Source: an uncultured Pseudomonadota bacterium
GTDB lineage: Bacteria; Myxococcota_A; UBA796; SXON01
Length of the DNA: 32,890 bases
Direction: 5' to 3'
Assembly (NCBI GenBank): GCA_903844155.1
Contig: CAIMSU010000318.1
Location: forward strand, 1-32,890
Shown here: in pieces, positions 15,556 through 24,284 of the stretch
How the letters are laid out: every line of letters begins with the position of its first letter
Numbering within the stretch: the first letter of the stretch is position 1
Notes under the pieces: generated by a model
The model's database searches: none
What the model saw: the letters and a program-made list of their open reading frames with translations, nothing else
Told to the model about the DNA's origin: nothing
Position numbers and translations under genes: made by a program

Positions 15556-16697
15556 TGCGAGCCTTTGGGGCGTTGTTCCTGTGCCTTGGCGTCGCCGGCT
15601 GTCCGGCCAGCCACGGGTCGGCACCATCCGGCGGGGTGCGGGTCGTGACCGCCCTGGTCCGGCGCGGGCCTGTCGACGACGTCATCGAGGCGACCGGAGA
15701 GGTCCAGCAGCCCGAGGAGGCACGGTTGGGCGCGGAGATCTCCGGGACAGTCGCGCTCGCCCCAGGTCGCGTGGGGACCGTGGTCCACAAGGGCGACGTG
15801 CTCGTCATCTTCGACGATCGGCCGTTCCAGATCGCGTTGGCGACGGCGAAAGCGCGCCTCGCCCAGTCGCAGGCGACGCTCGAGACCCGCCGGGTCCAAC
15901 AGCAGCGCGTGGCGCTGCGTTCAAAGGGCGTGCTCTCGGTCGCGGCGGAGGCGGGCGGCGCAGTGTCGGGCACAGAAGCGGAGGTTGCTCGACTCGATGT
16001 CCAGGAGGCGGGTGCGTCCGTGCAAGGAGCCGAGGCCGACACGCTGGCCGCGACCGCGGCGGTTGACGCGGCGACCCTGGACGTCGCGCGCACCCGCGTG
16101 CTCGCTCCGTTCGATGGCGTCGTTCGCGAGCTTCAGGCCATTCGCGGCCAGCGCGTGGGGGCCGGCACGCCGCTCGTCACCGTGCTGGGTCGGGGCGACC
16201 TGGAGGTAATCGTTGACCTGCCCCGCGCTGGCGCCGGCGAAGGGCAGGAGGCGACGCTGGGGACGGCACCGAACACGGTGCAGGGTACCGTCCGCGGGGT
16301 TGTTCCAGGGCTTTCGTCTGCGCGTACGCAGCGTGTGCGCGTGGTCATCCCGAGCCCGCCGGACTGGCTCCTTCCCGGCTCCGTCCTTCCAGCGCGCGTC
16401 GTGATCGGGCACGCGGACGACGCGATCTCCGTGCCACGGGACGCCTTGACCGGTGGTGCGGTCTTTGTTGCCATCGTGGCGCCGAGCCAGATCGCGGGTG
16501 CTTCGCCGAACGCGCCCTCCGCCGGCCTGGACACCACCTCGCGAACCGCCCGACGCGTCCCGGTGACCGAGCGTTGGGACGGCGGCGACGAGGTCGTGGT
16601 CGAGGGCGATCTGAAGGCGGGCGACGAGGTCGTCGTCCGCGGGAACGAGGCCCTGAGCGATGGGGCGACGATCACGATCGGCGCCCCGGGGCCGTAG
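15555..16697 (+). CDS. RND/HlyD-type periplasmic adaptor lipoprotein
   Basis: A 380-residue membrane-fusion protein. Lipobox 'GVAGC' (Cys16) would anchor it in the inner membrane. Order: barrel-sandwich half (about 45-95, 'GEVQQPEEARLGAEISGTVAL' and 'VGTVVHKGDVLVIFDDRPF'), coiled-coil hairpin (95-190, Ala/Gln/Glu-rich), second lipoyl half ('TRVLAPFDGVVRELQAIRGQRVGAGT'), beta-barrel and membrane-proximal domain. Such proteins bridge an inner-membrane pump or ABC transporter to an outer-membrane channel. No pump gene follows, so the partner must be elsewhere. The start ATG shares a base with the pheS stop. It ends 34 bases before a convergent gene. Confidence 0.9.
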   Translation: MRAFGALFLCLGVAGCPASHGSAPSGGVRVVTALVRRGPVDDVIEATGEVQQPEEARLGAEISGTVALAPGRVGTVVHKGDVLVIFDDRPFQIALATAKARLAQSQATLETRRVQQQRVALRSKGVLSVAAEAGGAVSGTEAEVARLDVQEAGASVQGAEADTLAATAAVDAATLDVARTRVLAPFDGVVRELQAIRGQRVGAGTPLVTVLGRGDLEVIVDLPRAGAGEGQEATLGTAPNTVQGTVRGVVPGLSSARTQRVRVVIPSPPDWLLPGSVLPARVVIGHADDAISVPRDALTGGAVFVAIVAPSQIAGASPNAPSAGLDTTSRTARRVPVTERWDGGDEVVVEGDLKAGDEVVVRGNEALSDGATITIGAPGP

Positions 16698-16699
16698 TC

Positions 16700-16725
16700 G
16701 GTGGGCCGCCAGAGCACCGGCCACC
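16700..16725. terminator. Possible hairpin between convergent genes
   Basis: GGTGG/CCACC and CCG/CGG arms form an 8-pair stem with one bulged G and a loop of nine bases, in the 34-base gap between the adaptor gene and the convergent 16732 gene. There is no T-tract on either strand, so its role as terminator is only plausible. Confidence 0.3.
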
Positions 16726-16731
16726 AAGCGC

Positions 16732-18612
16732 TCACCACTCCAGCTTCACCGCCTTGTTCCCCGCCTTGTTCTCAAAGCTGTGGGTCTCGCCGCCAGGCAG
16801 CGTGACCGTCACGGAGTCGACCATGCACACGTCGCCCAACCCGAACTGCGCGACGGTGTCGTTCGTGATGCCGGACGTGCCATATCCGCCGTTCACCTCC
16901 GCCATCTGGTACTGACCGCCCGCGTCGATCTCAACCTTCGCGCCGACCGGGAGCCCGGTGAACCGCACAAAGTTGCCGCTCTGCTGGTTCTCGTACAGGT
17001 GGGCAGCGTGGGTTGTCCACGGCGTGCCGGTCCGTGCCGTGGACGACCCGGTGACGACGTCGAGATCCCCGTCCAGGTCAAAGTCCGCGATCGCGAGGCC
17101 GCTGGGCCACTCCTGGTTCATGCCCGTCGCGTCGGAGACCTCCTCGAACTGCCCCGGCGAGGTTTGCCGCCAGAGCCACATGTGGGTGTCCGGGTAGTCC
17201 GACTGGACGACCAGGATGTCGCGCCAACCGTCGTTGTCGAAATCGAAGAAGCCGGCGAAGAGGTCGCCCTCGTTCCAGCTTTTGTTCGCCGGGCGTTTGC
17301 GGGCGAGCCCGTCGGTGTCGTTGTCCACGCGGTCGAACACGCCGGTGCCGTCGTTCAACAACAACTGCGTGCGATCAGCGGAGTTTCCGGCCCAATCGTG
17401 CGCGATCTCGGCGGTGAGGATGTCGTTGTCCCCGTCGTTGTCGATGTCCGCACAGACGGTGGTGAACGAGTTGCCGGCGAGCCGCGCTGGCTGATCGTCG
17501 AAGCCCGGAGACCAGGAATTGCTGTCGAAGGACCCGTTGCAGGCGGCAGCCGGAGCTGGATCGCAGGTATTGGCGCTGCAGTAGCACTCGTACGCCCAGT
17601 TGTCGGTGTAGTCGAGGTCGGTGTCCGCGTCGAAGTGCGCGCTCTCGGCCACCTCTCTGAATCCGGCCCCGTTGTTCTGCCAGAGCTGGTTCCACGCCCG
17701 GCCGTAGCTCGACGAGATCAAGTCAGGCAGCGCGTCGCCGTTCACGTCGCAGGCGGTGGCGCCGTAGCTCGCGTGCCGCACGTCCCGGTCAAGGTAGTTG
17801 TTGTTTGTGCCAGCCTTGAGCTTCAGGCCCTCCACGTCGGTGACATCCGTGAACGTACCGTCGCCGTTGCCATGGTACAGGTGCGCCTGGGCGGCCTCGT
17901 AGCTTGAGCCGTACGCGAGGTACCAACCGGTCACCCACAGGTCGAGGACACCGTCGCCATCGTAGTCGGTGAACGCCGCGGCGGTGGTCGGGTAGCCCTC
18001 TGGAATGCACACGTCGCTCTGGGTCGCGAGGGTGAAGTGGCCCTGGCCATCGTTCAGGTAGATCTCGGAGCAGTCCCCGGTCGCGTCCGGCGTTCCGGCA
18101 TCGTAGTCTCGGGCCGCGAACAGGTCGATGTCCCCATCGTTGTCCACGTCGCCCTCCACGTAGAAGTTGTGCGAAGTCCCCGTGGTGTTTCCGTCGCGAG
18201 CCACGAGCAGCCCACTGGACTCGGTCTCGTCGACGAAGGTGCGTCCGCCGCTGCCGTTGTCCCGGTTCATCATGACATAGCGGAGCCGAACTGTCGGGTA
18301 GTCGTCCCGCTCGTTTGTCGTGCCCTCCGTGACGAGCAGATCCGGGTACCCATCGCCGTCAAGATCCCCGGCCTCGTAGTGGACGCCTGTCACTGCCGAA
18401 AGCCCCCAGTCATCCGTCCCCTCCACGAACGCCGCGTTCCCCGTCCACGCTCCGGACGCGACGGGCGTGCAGGACTCGGCCACGACCGCCGGCTTCTTCT
18501 TCGCGGCCGGACAGCCCCCCGCGACGAGGAGGAGCGCAGCTCCGACGGCGAGCGGCAGGCCCCGCGGGACGAGGACCGAGAGTGCGCTGGCGACACGGGC
18601 GTAGAGGGTCAT
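16732..18612 (-). CDS. FG-GAP/VCBS repeat lipoprotein with UnbV (CRTAC1-like) domain
   Basis: A 626-residue predicted lipoprotein (VAGGC, Cys34). It carries about seven FG-GAP/VCBS repeats with D-x-D-x-D-G calcium loops, for example 'DLDGDGYPDLLVTEG', 'DVDNDGDIDLFAARD', 'DYDGDGVLDLWVTG', 'DIDNDGDNDILTAE' and 'DFDLDGDLDVVTGS'. These build a beta-propeller like that of integrin alpha chains. The C-terminal 70 residues ('VGAKVEIDAGGQYQMAEVNGG' to 'LPGGETHSFEN') are an ASPIC/UnbV domain, giving the CRTAC1-type architecture. The open frame reaches 18717, but ATG 18612 begins the signal peptide and avoids the divergent gene. Likely a Ca2+-stabilised surface or periplasmic binding protein; the ligand is unknown. 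Confidence 0.9.
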   Translation of the reverse strand: MTLYARVASALSVLVPRGLPLAVGAALLLVAGGCPAAKKKPAVVAESCTPVASGAWTGNAAFVEGTDDWGLSAVTGVHYEAGDLDGDGYPDLLVTEGTTNERDDYPTVRLRYVMMNRDNGSGGRTFVDETESSGLLVARDGNTTGTSHNFYVEGDVDNDGDIDLFAARDYDAGTPDATGDCSEIYLNDGQGHFTLATQSDVCIPEGYPTTAAAFTDYDGDGVLDLWVTGWYLAYGSSYEAAQAHLYHGNGDGTFTDVTDVEGLKLKAGTNNNYLDRDVRHASYGATACDVNGDALPDLISSSYGRAWNQLWQNNGAGFREVAESAHFDADTDLDYTDNWAYECYCSANTCDPAPAAACNGSFDSNSWSPGFDDQPARLAGNSFTTVCADIDNDGDNDILTAEIAHDWAGNSADRTQLLLNDGTGVFDRVDNDTDGLARKRPANKSWNEGDLFAGFFDFDNDGWRDILVVQSDYPDTHMWLWRQTSPGQFEEVSDATGMNQEWPSGLAIADFDLDGDLDVVTGSSTARTGTPWTTHAAHLYENQQSGNFVRFTGLPVGAKVEIDAGGQYQMAEVNGGYGTSGITNDTVAQFGLGDVCMVDSVTVTLPGGETHSFENKAGNKAVKLEW

Positions 18613-18653
18613 GGCGGCTCCGCTGACGGAGATAATCTGTTCGCTGAAGTGAG

Positions 18654-19664
18654 ATGACCATGAACGCGACGCCGCGCGCCGTGCAGAACGACCGGCCAAC
18701 CCCGCCCCGATCCCCAATCCGTGTTGTGGCGCTTGTCGTCCTCGGCGCCCTGGGCGGAATCACTGGCTGCCCGACCCAACAGTTCCACGCGAAGGACCTC
18801 GCCAACGGCGACTCCGGGGCGGTCGCCGACGACGTGTCCATCACCGCGCTCTCGCCGGATTCCGGCCCGGCGGCGGGCGGCACCACCGTGACGGTGAGCG
18901 GCAGCGGGTTCAGCACCGAAAGCTTCGCCCGCGTCGGCGCCGCCGCCTGCTGGTCGCTCAGCTACGTCTCGCCGACGGAGCTCATCTGCGTCACCCCGCC
19001 CGGGCCGGTCGGCGCCGTCGATCTGGCGGTCTCCGACCCGCTCAGCGTGGCCCACGCCACATTCACCTACGAGGCGCCGGCCGGTGACAGCGGTTCGGAC
19101 TCGGCCGGCGACAGCGGTGCGGACTCCGGCACCGACTCTGCGGGCGACACCGCCACAGGAGACTCCACGGCGGACACCGCCACCAGCGACTCGGGCAGGG
19201 ACTCGGGCGGCACCGACTCCGGCGCCACCCCGGTCCCCATCGACTACTGCCAGATCCAGTACCCCTGCTCGATGACCGCAAGCGCGGGCGCCGAATCGGA
19301 CCCCGTCTACGGCTGGGTGTACCTCGCCGCCGTCACCCCCGGCGTGGGGCAGGGCCCCGGCGTCCGCCTCCAGCTCGGCATCGGCGGCGACGGCACTGAC
19401 CCCGCCACCGGCGCGTGGACGTGGACCGAAATGACCTACAACACCGACAAGGACGGCCTCTCCGCCGGGGACCTCTCCAACGATGAGTACGCCGGCACGT
19501 TCATCGCCCCGGAGGCCTCGGGCGCCTACGACTACGCCGTTCGCGCCACCGCGGACGACGGGCTGAGCTGGCTGTATTGCGACCAGGGGGGCGATACCTG
19601 CGGCGGCCTCGGGTCGGACGACGGGTACACGCCCGCCGAGGCGGGCGCCTGCACAGTCCCGTGA
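18654..19664 (+). CDS. IPT/TIG-domain lipoprotein
   Basis: A 336-residue predicted lipoprotein. Signal 'RVVALVVLGALGGITGC' ends at Cys39. An IPT/TIG immunoglobulin-like domain covers about 60-140: 'ITALSPDSGPAAGGTTVTVSG' and 'PTELICVTPP' are its signature. A linker of Asp, Ser, Gly and Thr (about 143-195) lies inside the protein, unlike the N-terminal linkers of its neighbours. The C-terminal 135 residues form another beta domain with two cysteine pairs, in a style seen in secreted starch- or glycan-binding modules ('SAGDLSNDEYAGTFIAPEA', 'YDYAVRATADDG'); no family name is certain. An alternative start is ATG 18660. It is divergent from the FG-GAP gene, with 41 bases between. Confidence 0.75.
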   Translation: MTMNATPRAVQNDRPTPPRSPIRVVALVVLGALGGITGCPTQQFHAKDLANGDSGAVADDVSITALSPDSGPAAGGTTVTVSGSGFSTESFARVGAAACWSLSYVSPTELICVTPPGPVGAVDLAVSDPLSVAHATFTYEAPAGDSGSDSAGDSGADSGTDSAGDTATGDSTADTATSDSGRDSGGTDSGATPVPIDYCQIQYPCSMTASAGAESDPVYGWVYLAAVTPGVGQGPGVRLQLGIGGDGTDPATGAWTWTEMTYNTDKDGLSAGDLSNDEYAGTFIAPEASGAYDYAVRATADDGLSWLYCDQGGDTCGGLGSDDGYTPAEAGACTVP

Positions 19665-19699
19665 AGGCGCCGGGACTGATCCTCGCTGGCGGCCTGTGT

Positions 19700-20857
19700 T
19701 CAAGCCCACAGCGACACCTGCCGCGACGGCACCGCGACGTCCGCCCGCGCAGGCCCGAGAGCACTGACTGCGACGGCCCAGACCGACGCCCCGAACCCGA
19801 GTGACTGACGGACGGCGTTCTCCACGCGGCTGTGGACCTCGGTCCTCCCCGCGTTCGCCGGCAGCGTGAGCTCCGCAGCCAGCCGCCCCCGATCCGTCCA
19901 GAACGTCAGCCCGACGTCCCGGTCACGGGCCGAGCCCGCCCCGACCAACGCTTGCGCGAGGCTCACCACGCTCTCAACGTCGACCAGCGCCTGCCCATCC
20001 CACCGCGACCGTGTCCCACCCGGCCGCACCCGCTCGGTGACCCGCACCGCAGGCCACACAGACGCTGCGCTGGAAGGGAGCACCGCGACGCAATTTCCCG
20101 GCATGTGACGCGCCGCAGCAGCGACTGAGCGCGGGTCCGGCCCCGAAACAACCTTGACCGTCAGCCCCGTGACCTGCCAGAGCCGCGCCCGGAGCTGCGC
20201 GAGCACTCCGAGGCCATTCGCGGCGTCGCCCGCGGGTCCCCCACGGATCAGGAAGCCACCTCGCATCCGCTCGACCGCCCCGTACGCTGCCGCGAGGTGG
20301 TCCTCGAGCCTTGAGAGCGCGGCCGCCTCGTCCCCCCCAACAACAACCTGGACCCCCAGGGAACCCGCCTTCGCCACCGACGTTCCCGGCCCGGCGCCGC
20401 GCGCACTCGCGCGACCGTTCACCGCGACGAGCCGCCCCCCGACGGCAACCCCGGCGGGAGCGCCCTCGCTCACGCGCGCCACGCTCAGCGCCAGCCGATG
20501 AACACGGACGAACGTCCACGCGCCGGCGTGCAGCGCCACCTCCCCCACCGGCGTGGCCGGCCGGGGTGCCGGCAGCTCCCGCAACCAGGCGGCTACCCCG
20601 CCGACCGGCTGCCACCGAACGGGCGAGCACGTGGCACCGCTGCGTGCCTCCAGGAATTGTGCGCCGCGTTTGACCGCAAGCACCGGCAGGCCGTGGCCGC
20701 GCGGGACCATGACGACCGTTCCGCCTTGCCCCGGAAGCGTGACGAGACGATCCCCCCCGGGGACCCGGAAGATCCGGGCGCCTCGGGCCACGAGTGGGAG
20801 CAGAGACGCGCTGAACCCGGGAACCATCGCTTGCTGGGGGGAGTGAGGAGAGACCAT
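19700..20857 (-). CDS. Protein of unknown function
   Basis: A 385-residue protein with no signal peptide or membrane helix and no family I recognise. The frame is open to 21031, but ATG 20857 with AAGGTG seven bases upstream is the best start and leaves a normal divergent gap. The sequence is rich in Ala, Val, Arg and Gly, with an early beta-like part ('GGDRLVTLPGQGGTVVMVPRG') and a later alpha/beta part ('LSRLEDHLAAAYGAVERM', 'VDVESVVSLAQALVGAGSARD'). Codon use resembles the neighbours, supporting a real gene. An 8-base inverted repeat overlaps its start region. Possibly functionally linked to the divergent membrane protein at 21010. Confidence 0.55.
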   Translation of the reverse strand: MVSPHSPQQAMVPGFSASLLPLVARGARIFRVPGGDRLVTLPGQGGTVVMVPRGHGLPVLAVKRGAQFLEARSGATCSPVRWQPVGGVAAWLRELPAPRPATPVGEVALHAGAWTFVRVHRLALSVARVSEGAPAGVAVGGRLVAVNGRASARGAGPGTSVAKAGSLGVQVVVGGDEAAALSRLEDHLAAAYGAVERMRGGFLIRGGPAGDAANGLGVLAQLRARLWQVTGLTVKVVSGPDPRSVAAAARHMPGNCVAVLPSSAASVWPAVRVTERVRPGGTRSRWDGQALVDVESVVSLAQALVGAGSARDRDVGLTFWTDRGRLAAELTLPANAGRTEVHSRVENAVRQSLGFGASVWAVAVSALGPARADVAVPSRQVSLWA

Positions 20858-20898
20858 GACGCACCTTGGGTGTGGACAGCATACTGCGCCGTGCGTCA
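20857..20898. promoter_or_regulatory. Inverted repeat in divergent promoter region
   Basis: TGACGCAC (20857-20864) and GTGCGTCA (20891-20898) are perfect inverted 8-base arms, 26 bases apart. One arm touches the start codon of the 19700 gene. This could be a two-site operator for a dimeric regulator or a leader hairpin. The rest of the gap to 21009 includes an A-rich stretch (20909-20937) that may hold the promoter of the 21010 gene. Confidence 0.4.
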
Positions 20899-21009
20899 CC
20901 GCATAGGCCAAAAAATGTCCGCTTCTGAAAAAACATGCTCCGTCAGCCCCCGCGTCCATGCCACGAGCGAAAGCAGGCGCGGGCCGCGAACCCGGGGTAA
21001 GCGCGCCCC

Positions 21010-22557
21010 GTGCTCGATTCCCTCGGCCCACTCGCGCCGCTCTTCCTGCTGCTCCTCGGTCTCGGGTTGCCCGTCCAATTCCTGCTCGGCGGCCTGATCG
21101 GCGTTGGCCGCAGGCTGCCCGCCACGCTCGCCTTGCTGGTGCCAGCCTTGCTCCTCACCCTCGGGGGCGTCGGTTTCGGGGTTGGGCTCACGAGCGCGGC
21201 CACCGCGATCCTGGAGACAGGCGATCCCGCGTGGGTCCCCTGGTTCGCCCTGCAGGATCGGGCGCGCGCCTGCATCCCGGGGCTGGCGGGGGCCCTTGGC
21301 GCCGTACTCTGCGTGCTGCCCGTGCTGGTCGGGGCGTCGTCCCGCGTGGTCCCGGCCACACGGCGAAGCCTCTGGCCCGTGCTCGTGGCGTTGCCGATGG
21401 CGGCGGTTGTCAGTCTTGGAAGTGCCTTCTCCACGGGAGCGCGCGGTGGTCCGATCGCCGGTGCACTGGCGGTCCTGCTCGTTGGGGCCGCGCTCGCCTG
21501 TGTCGAGGTGCAACCCCGATCGGCGGCAGGTGCGCTCACGGGAATGGGGTCGCTGATGATCGGGGGGCTCGCCCTCGGGCTCGTCCACGCGCTGGGACTG
21601 CACGCAGACTTCCTCGTCGCACTCCCCGACTTCAACTTCCCTTTTCTCGCGGTGCCACGGATGGACGCGGCAGCGGACAACGCCGTCGCCCTGTCCGCCG
21701 CGGTCGTGCCCTGGGTGCTGCTTGCGTGGCTGGCAGGCCTGCCCGCGATCTTCGCCCGGGCCGCAACCGGGGCGACGCGCCGGGACGGCTCCGATGGCCT
21801 CGGAATCGTCGTCCTCGTGCTCCTTCCGCTCGTCGCCTGGGGCTGGGGAGGCCTGCAGTGGGCCGTGCTCTCGCGACGCGCCGGGGCCGAGGTTGCCAGC
21901 GTGCTCTCCAACGGCGGTGGCCCCGCCGTGCCGATGCGGACGCCGGTCCCACCCCGCGTGCTCTACGTGCTGCCCGGGGGCTCGCACTGGGTGGAGCTGG
22001 GCGAGGCAGGGGGGAGTCGAGACCGGCCGGAGCCGACCGCGATGGACTCCGTCGGCCCGCTGTTGCACCTCGGCGACGGGGTGGTGTTCCCGGCCGGCAT
22101 GACGATGGACGACGTCTACTTCGCCTTCGCCGATGCCGACGCAGGCGCCGTGCAGTTCGTGAGCTGCACCGCGTCGAGCGGTACGCTCGCGGACACCGTC
22201 TTTCGCGACCCATTGCGGGCGACGGGACACTGCGGCGCGACGCCGGTCTACCTGCGCGTGACGCGCGACCTGCTGCACCCCGTCAAGCTCATCGTGCTGA
22301 AGGACGGCGAGGTTGATCAGTCCGGTGAGGTCTACCCAGCGTCCGAGATCCCGAGCCACGTCGATCTCGCGGGGCGCGACGTCATCCTGCGCGCCCAGGT
22401 CGACGCGACGATGGCGGATTTTGCCGCGGTGCTGCGCCTGGCGCGAAACGCGTCGCGCGTCTACCTCGGCTGGGGGGTCAGCCTCGATGGCGCCGATCTC
22501 CCCATCGGGATCAATCCCGGACTCCGTGTCCGCGTCTCCGAGCCCGCTCCCCGCTGA
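21010..22557 (+). CDS. Polytopic membrane protein of unknown function
   Basis: A 515-residue protein starting at GTG 21010. About eight hydrophobic segments are visible in residues 8-285 (e.g. 'PLFLLLLGLGLPVQFLLGGLIG', 'VLVALPMAAVVSLGSAF', 'IVVLVLLPLVAWGWGGLQW'). A polar C-terminal domain of about 225 residues follows. Its last part, 'DVILRAQVDATMADFAAVLRLA', vaguely recalls the periplasmic domain of ExbD/TolR, but the usual single anchor is absent, so I do not assign it. The layout resembles an ion-channel or transporter subunit with a periplasmic sensor, but no family is recognised. No strong ribosome site is seen, so the start is uncertain. Confidence 0.62.
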   Translation: MLDSLGPLAPLFLLLLGLGLPVQFLLGGLIGVGRRLPATLALLVPALLLTLGGVGFGVGLTSAATAILETGDPAWVPWFALQDRARACIPGLAGALGAVLCVLPVLVGASSRVVPATRRSLWPVLVALPMAAVVSLGSAFSTGARGGPIAGALAVLLVGAALACVEVQPRSAAGALTGMGSLMIGGLALGLVHALGLHADFLVALPDFNFPFLAVPRMDAAADNAVALSAAVVPWVLLAWLAGLPAIFARAATGATRRDGSDGLGIVVLVLLPLVAWGWGGLQWAVLSRRAGAEVASVLSNGGGPAVPMRTPVPPRVLYVLPGGSHWVELGEAGGSRDRPEPTAMDSVGPLLHLGDGVVFPAGMTMDDVYFAFADADAGAVQFVSCTASSGTLADTVFRDPLRATGHCGATPVYLRVTRDLLHPVKLIVLKDGEVDQSGEVYPASEIPSHVDLAGRDVILRAQVDATMADFAAVLRLARNASRVYLGWGVSLDGADLPIGINPGLRVRVSEPAPR

Positions 22558-22631
22558 TTCTGCGCTATCCTCAAGCGTGCGCGCTCTGGTCTCCGGACCT
22601 GCGCGTAATGCCCCATCGCTCCGGAGCCCCG

Positions 22632-24284
22632 ATGCGCCCGATTTCCCGCCCCCTGGCCCCCTTCGTCCGTCTCCTCGTCCTCCCCCTGGCCGCCGCCTGC
22701 ACCGGGAGCAACCCCGCGGACCACTCCGGCACCACCAACTCAGGCGACGACTCGCAGCCCGTCGAGCACGACACGGCGCCACCGCCGTTTGACCCGACCA
22801 CCGACTGCGACGCGCTCGGCATGCCCTCCATCCCCTTCGTGGACGCGACGGCGAGCCCCATCCTCTATGAGACGGCCGCCGACATCACGCTGAACACGAC
22901 GGATGGGGCGTGGAACCTGAAGACCGAGTGGTCGGGCTGCGATGTCTACCTCTTCGTGCCGGACGACCCCAAGCAGAACCAGGGGCTGCCCTACGCAACG
23001 TGGTCCAAGAAGAAGGACAACAAGACGCTCATCGACACGATGCCGCTGAACACGCAGATCTTCTTCCTGTCCTCCGAGATGGGCACGGATTCGCGTCAGG
23101 CGGCGCTCGACGCGATGAAGGCCGATGTGGACGCCCAGCTCGACACCTACGACGCCGACACAAAGGCCTGGAAGTCCCGCCACATCCACTATGTGACCGA
23201 CAAGACGACCAAGGCGGACGGTTGGCTCGGCGAGGCGCTGACGTCCCCCGGGGTTGGCGCAGGCATCGACCGCATGCAGCGGGTGCGGGAGATCGGCAGC
23301 ATGGCGGATCCGACGCGCTACGACAGCAGCATCAGTTGGTTTGACTCCAACATCGTCATGGTCGCCAACGAGGCTGTGTACTACAATTTCGAGGCGGCGC
23401 GTCAGGAGAAGCTGGACGCAGAGGACGCGACGATCGTCCCGGCCTGGCAAAGCCAGGAGGTCTACGGCTCGGCCGACATCGACATCACCCTGCCCGACGC
23501 GGCGACGATGGCAACGTTCGACACCCTTGAGCTGGACATGACCAAGCTCTGCGTCGGCGACGGCGAATATGGCGCCTGCCCCGCCTGGGACTACCTCGAC
23601 TACGTGTATCTCTGCGACGCGGCCGACAACACCGTCTGCAACACGGAGCTCGGCCGATGGATCACGACATACTGGCGAGAGGGGCGCTGGGTGACGGACG
23701 TTTCACCGCTGTTGGGCCTACTCAAGGATGGCGGCACCCGTCGGCTGCGGATCCAGAACTCCAACGACTACGTCACAACGCTGAACCTGCGCCTGTCGGA
23801 CTCCGGGACCGAGACCGACCACCCGAGCGAGGCGCAGGTGATCTACACGGGCGGGTATGTCAGCGCGACGTTCAATGACCGCGATCCGCTCAGCATCGAC
23901 GTTCCCGCCGATGTCAGCCGCGTTGCCCTGGGTGTCGTGATGACCGGGCACGGCAACCCCGGCTGCATGGAGTTCTGCGGCACCGAACACACCTTCAACG
24001 TCAACGGCACCGACAACGTCTTCAGCTTCCCGATCACCGATCAGAGCTACGGTTGCATGGACCAGATCGGCGAGGGCACGGTCCCGAACCAGTACGGCAC
24101 GTGGTGGTACGGGCGCGACGGCTGGTGTCCGGGCAAGCAGGTCGACATGGAGGTCACCGACATCACCGACCAGGTGCTCTTCGGGCAGACCAACACCTTC
24201 AATTACACCTTCGCGAACCTCGACGGTACCCTCGACGACGGCGGCAACATCGTGCTGAACGCATGGCTGATCTACTATCGATGA
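22632..24284 (+). CDS. PNGase F-like lipoprotein (peptide-N-glycosidase F-related)
   Basis: A 550-residue predicted lipoprotein (PLAAAC, Cys23) with a short Ser/Asp linker. Residues about 60-300 form an extra N-terminal domain that could be thioredoxin-like. The rest matches the two-part PNGase F fold: 'CPAWDYLDYVYLC' (Asp320 aligns with catalytic Asp60 of the Flavobacterium enzyme), 'LGRWITTYWREGRWVTDVSPLL', 'NPGCMEFCGTEHTF' (Glu447 aligns with Glu206) and 'WYGRDGWCPG'. The region matching Glu118/Trp120 reads 'RIQNSNDYV', so that pair appears replaced. PNGase F cleaves N-glycans from asparagine; activity here is uncertain. ATG 22632 has GGAG upstream and is preferred over 22608. It overlaps the next gene by four bases. 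Confidence 0.82.
   Translation: MRPISRPLAPFVRLLVLPLAAACTGSNPADHSGTTNSGDDSQPVEHDTAPPPFDPTTDCDALGMPSIPFVDATASPILYETAADITLNTTDGAWNLKTEWSGCDVYLFVPDDPKQNQGLPYATWSKKKDNKTLIDTMPLNTQIFFLSSEMGTDSRQAALDAMKADVDAQLDTYDADTKAWKSRHIHYVTDKTTKADGWLGEALTSPGVGAGIDRMQRVREIGSMADPTRYDSSISWFDSNIVMVANEAVYYNFEAARQEKLDAEDATIVPAWQSQEVYGSADIDITLPDAATMATFDTLELDMTKLCVGDGEYGACPAWDYLDYVYLCDAADNTVCNTELGRWITTYWREGRWVTDVSPLLGLLKDGGTRRLRIQNSNDYVTTLNLRLSDSGTETDHPSEAQVIYTGGYVSATFNDRDPLSIDVPADVSRVALGVVMTGHGNPGCMEFCGTEHTFNVNGTDNVFSFPITDQSYGCMDQIGEGTVPNQYGTWWYGRDGWCPGKQVDMEVTDITDQVLFGQTNTFNYTFANLDGTLDDGGNIVLNAWLIYYR

Noticed and set aside
14245-15627. A 460-codon frame antisense to pheS
   Set aside because: pheS is unmistakable on the plus strand; the antisense frame has no recognisable domain.
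22221-22557. ExbD/TolR-like domain at the end of the membrane protein
   Set aside because: Only a weak resemblance in one short stretch. No single-anchor topology and no ExbB/TolQ neighbour.
20896-22782. A 628-codon open frame on the minus strand
   Set aside because: It is antisense to the membrane protein gene and part of the PNGase F-like gene. Low-complexity Arg/Gly/Glu/Asp composition and no motifs.
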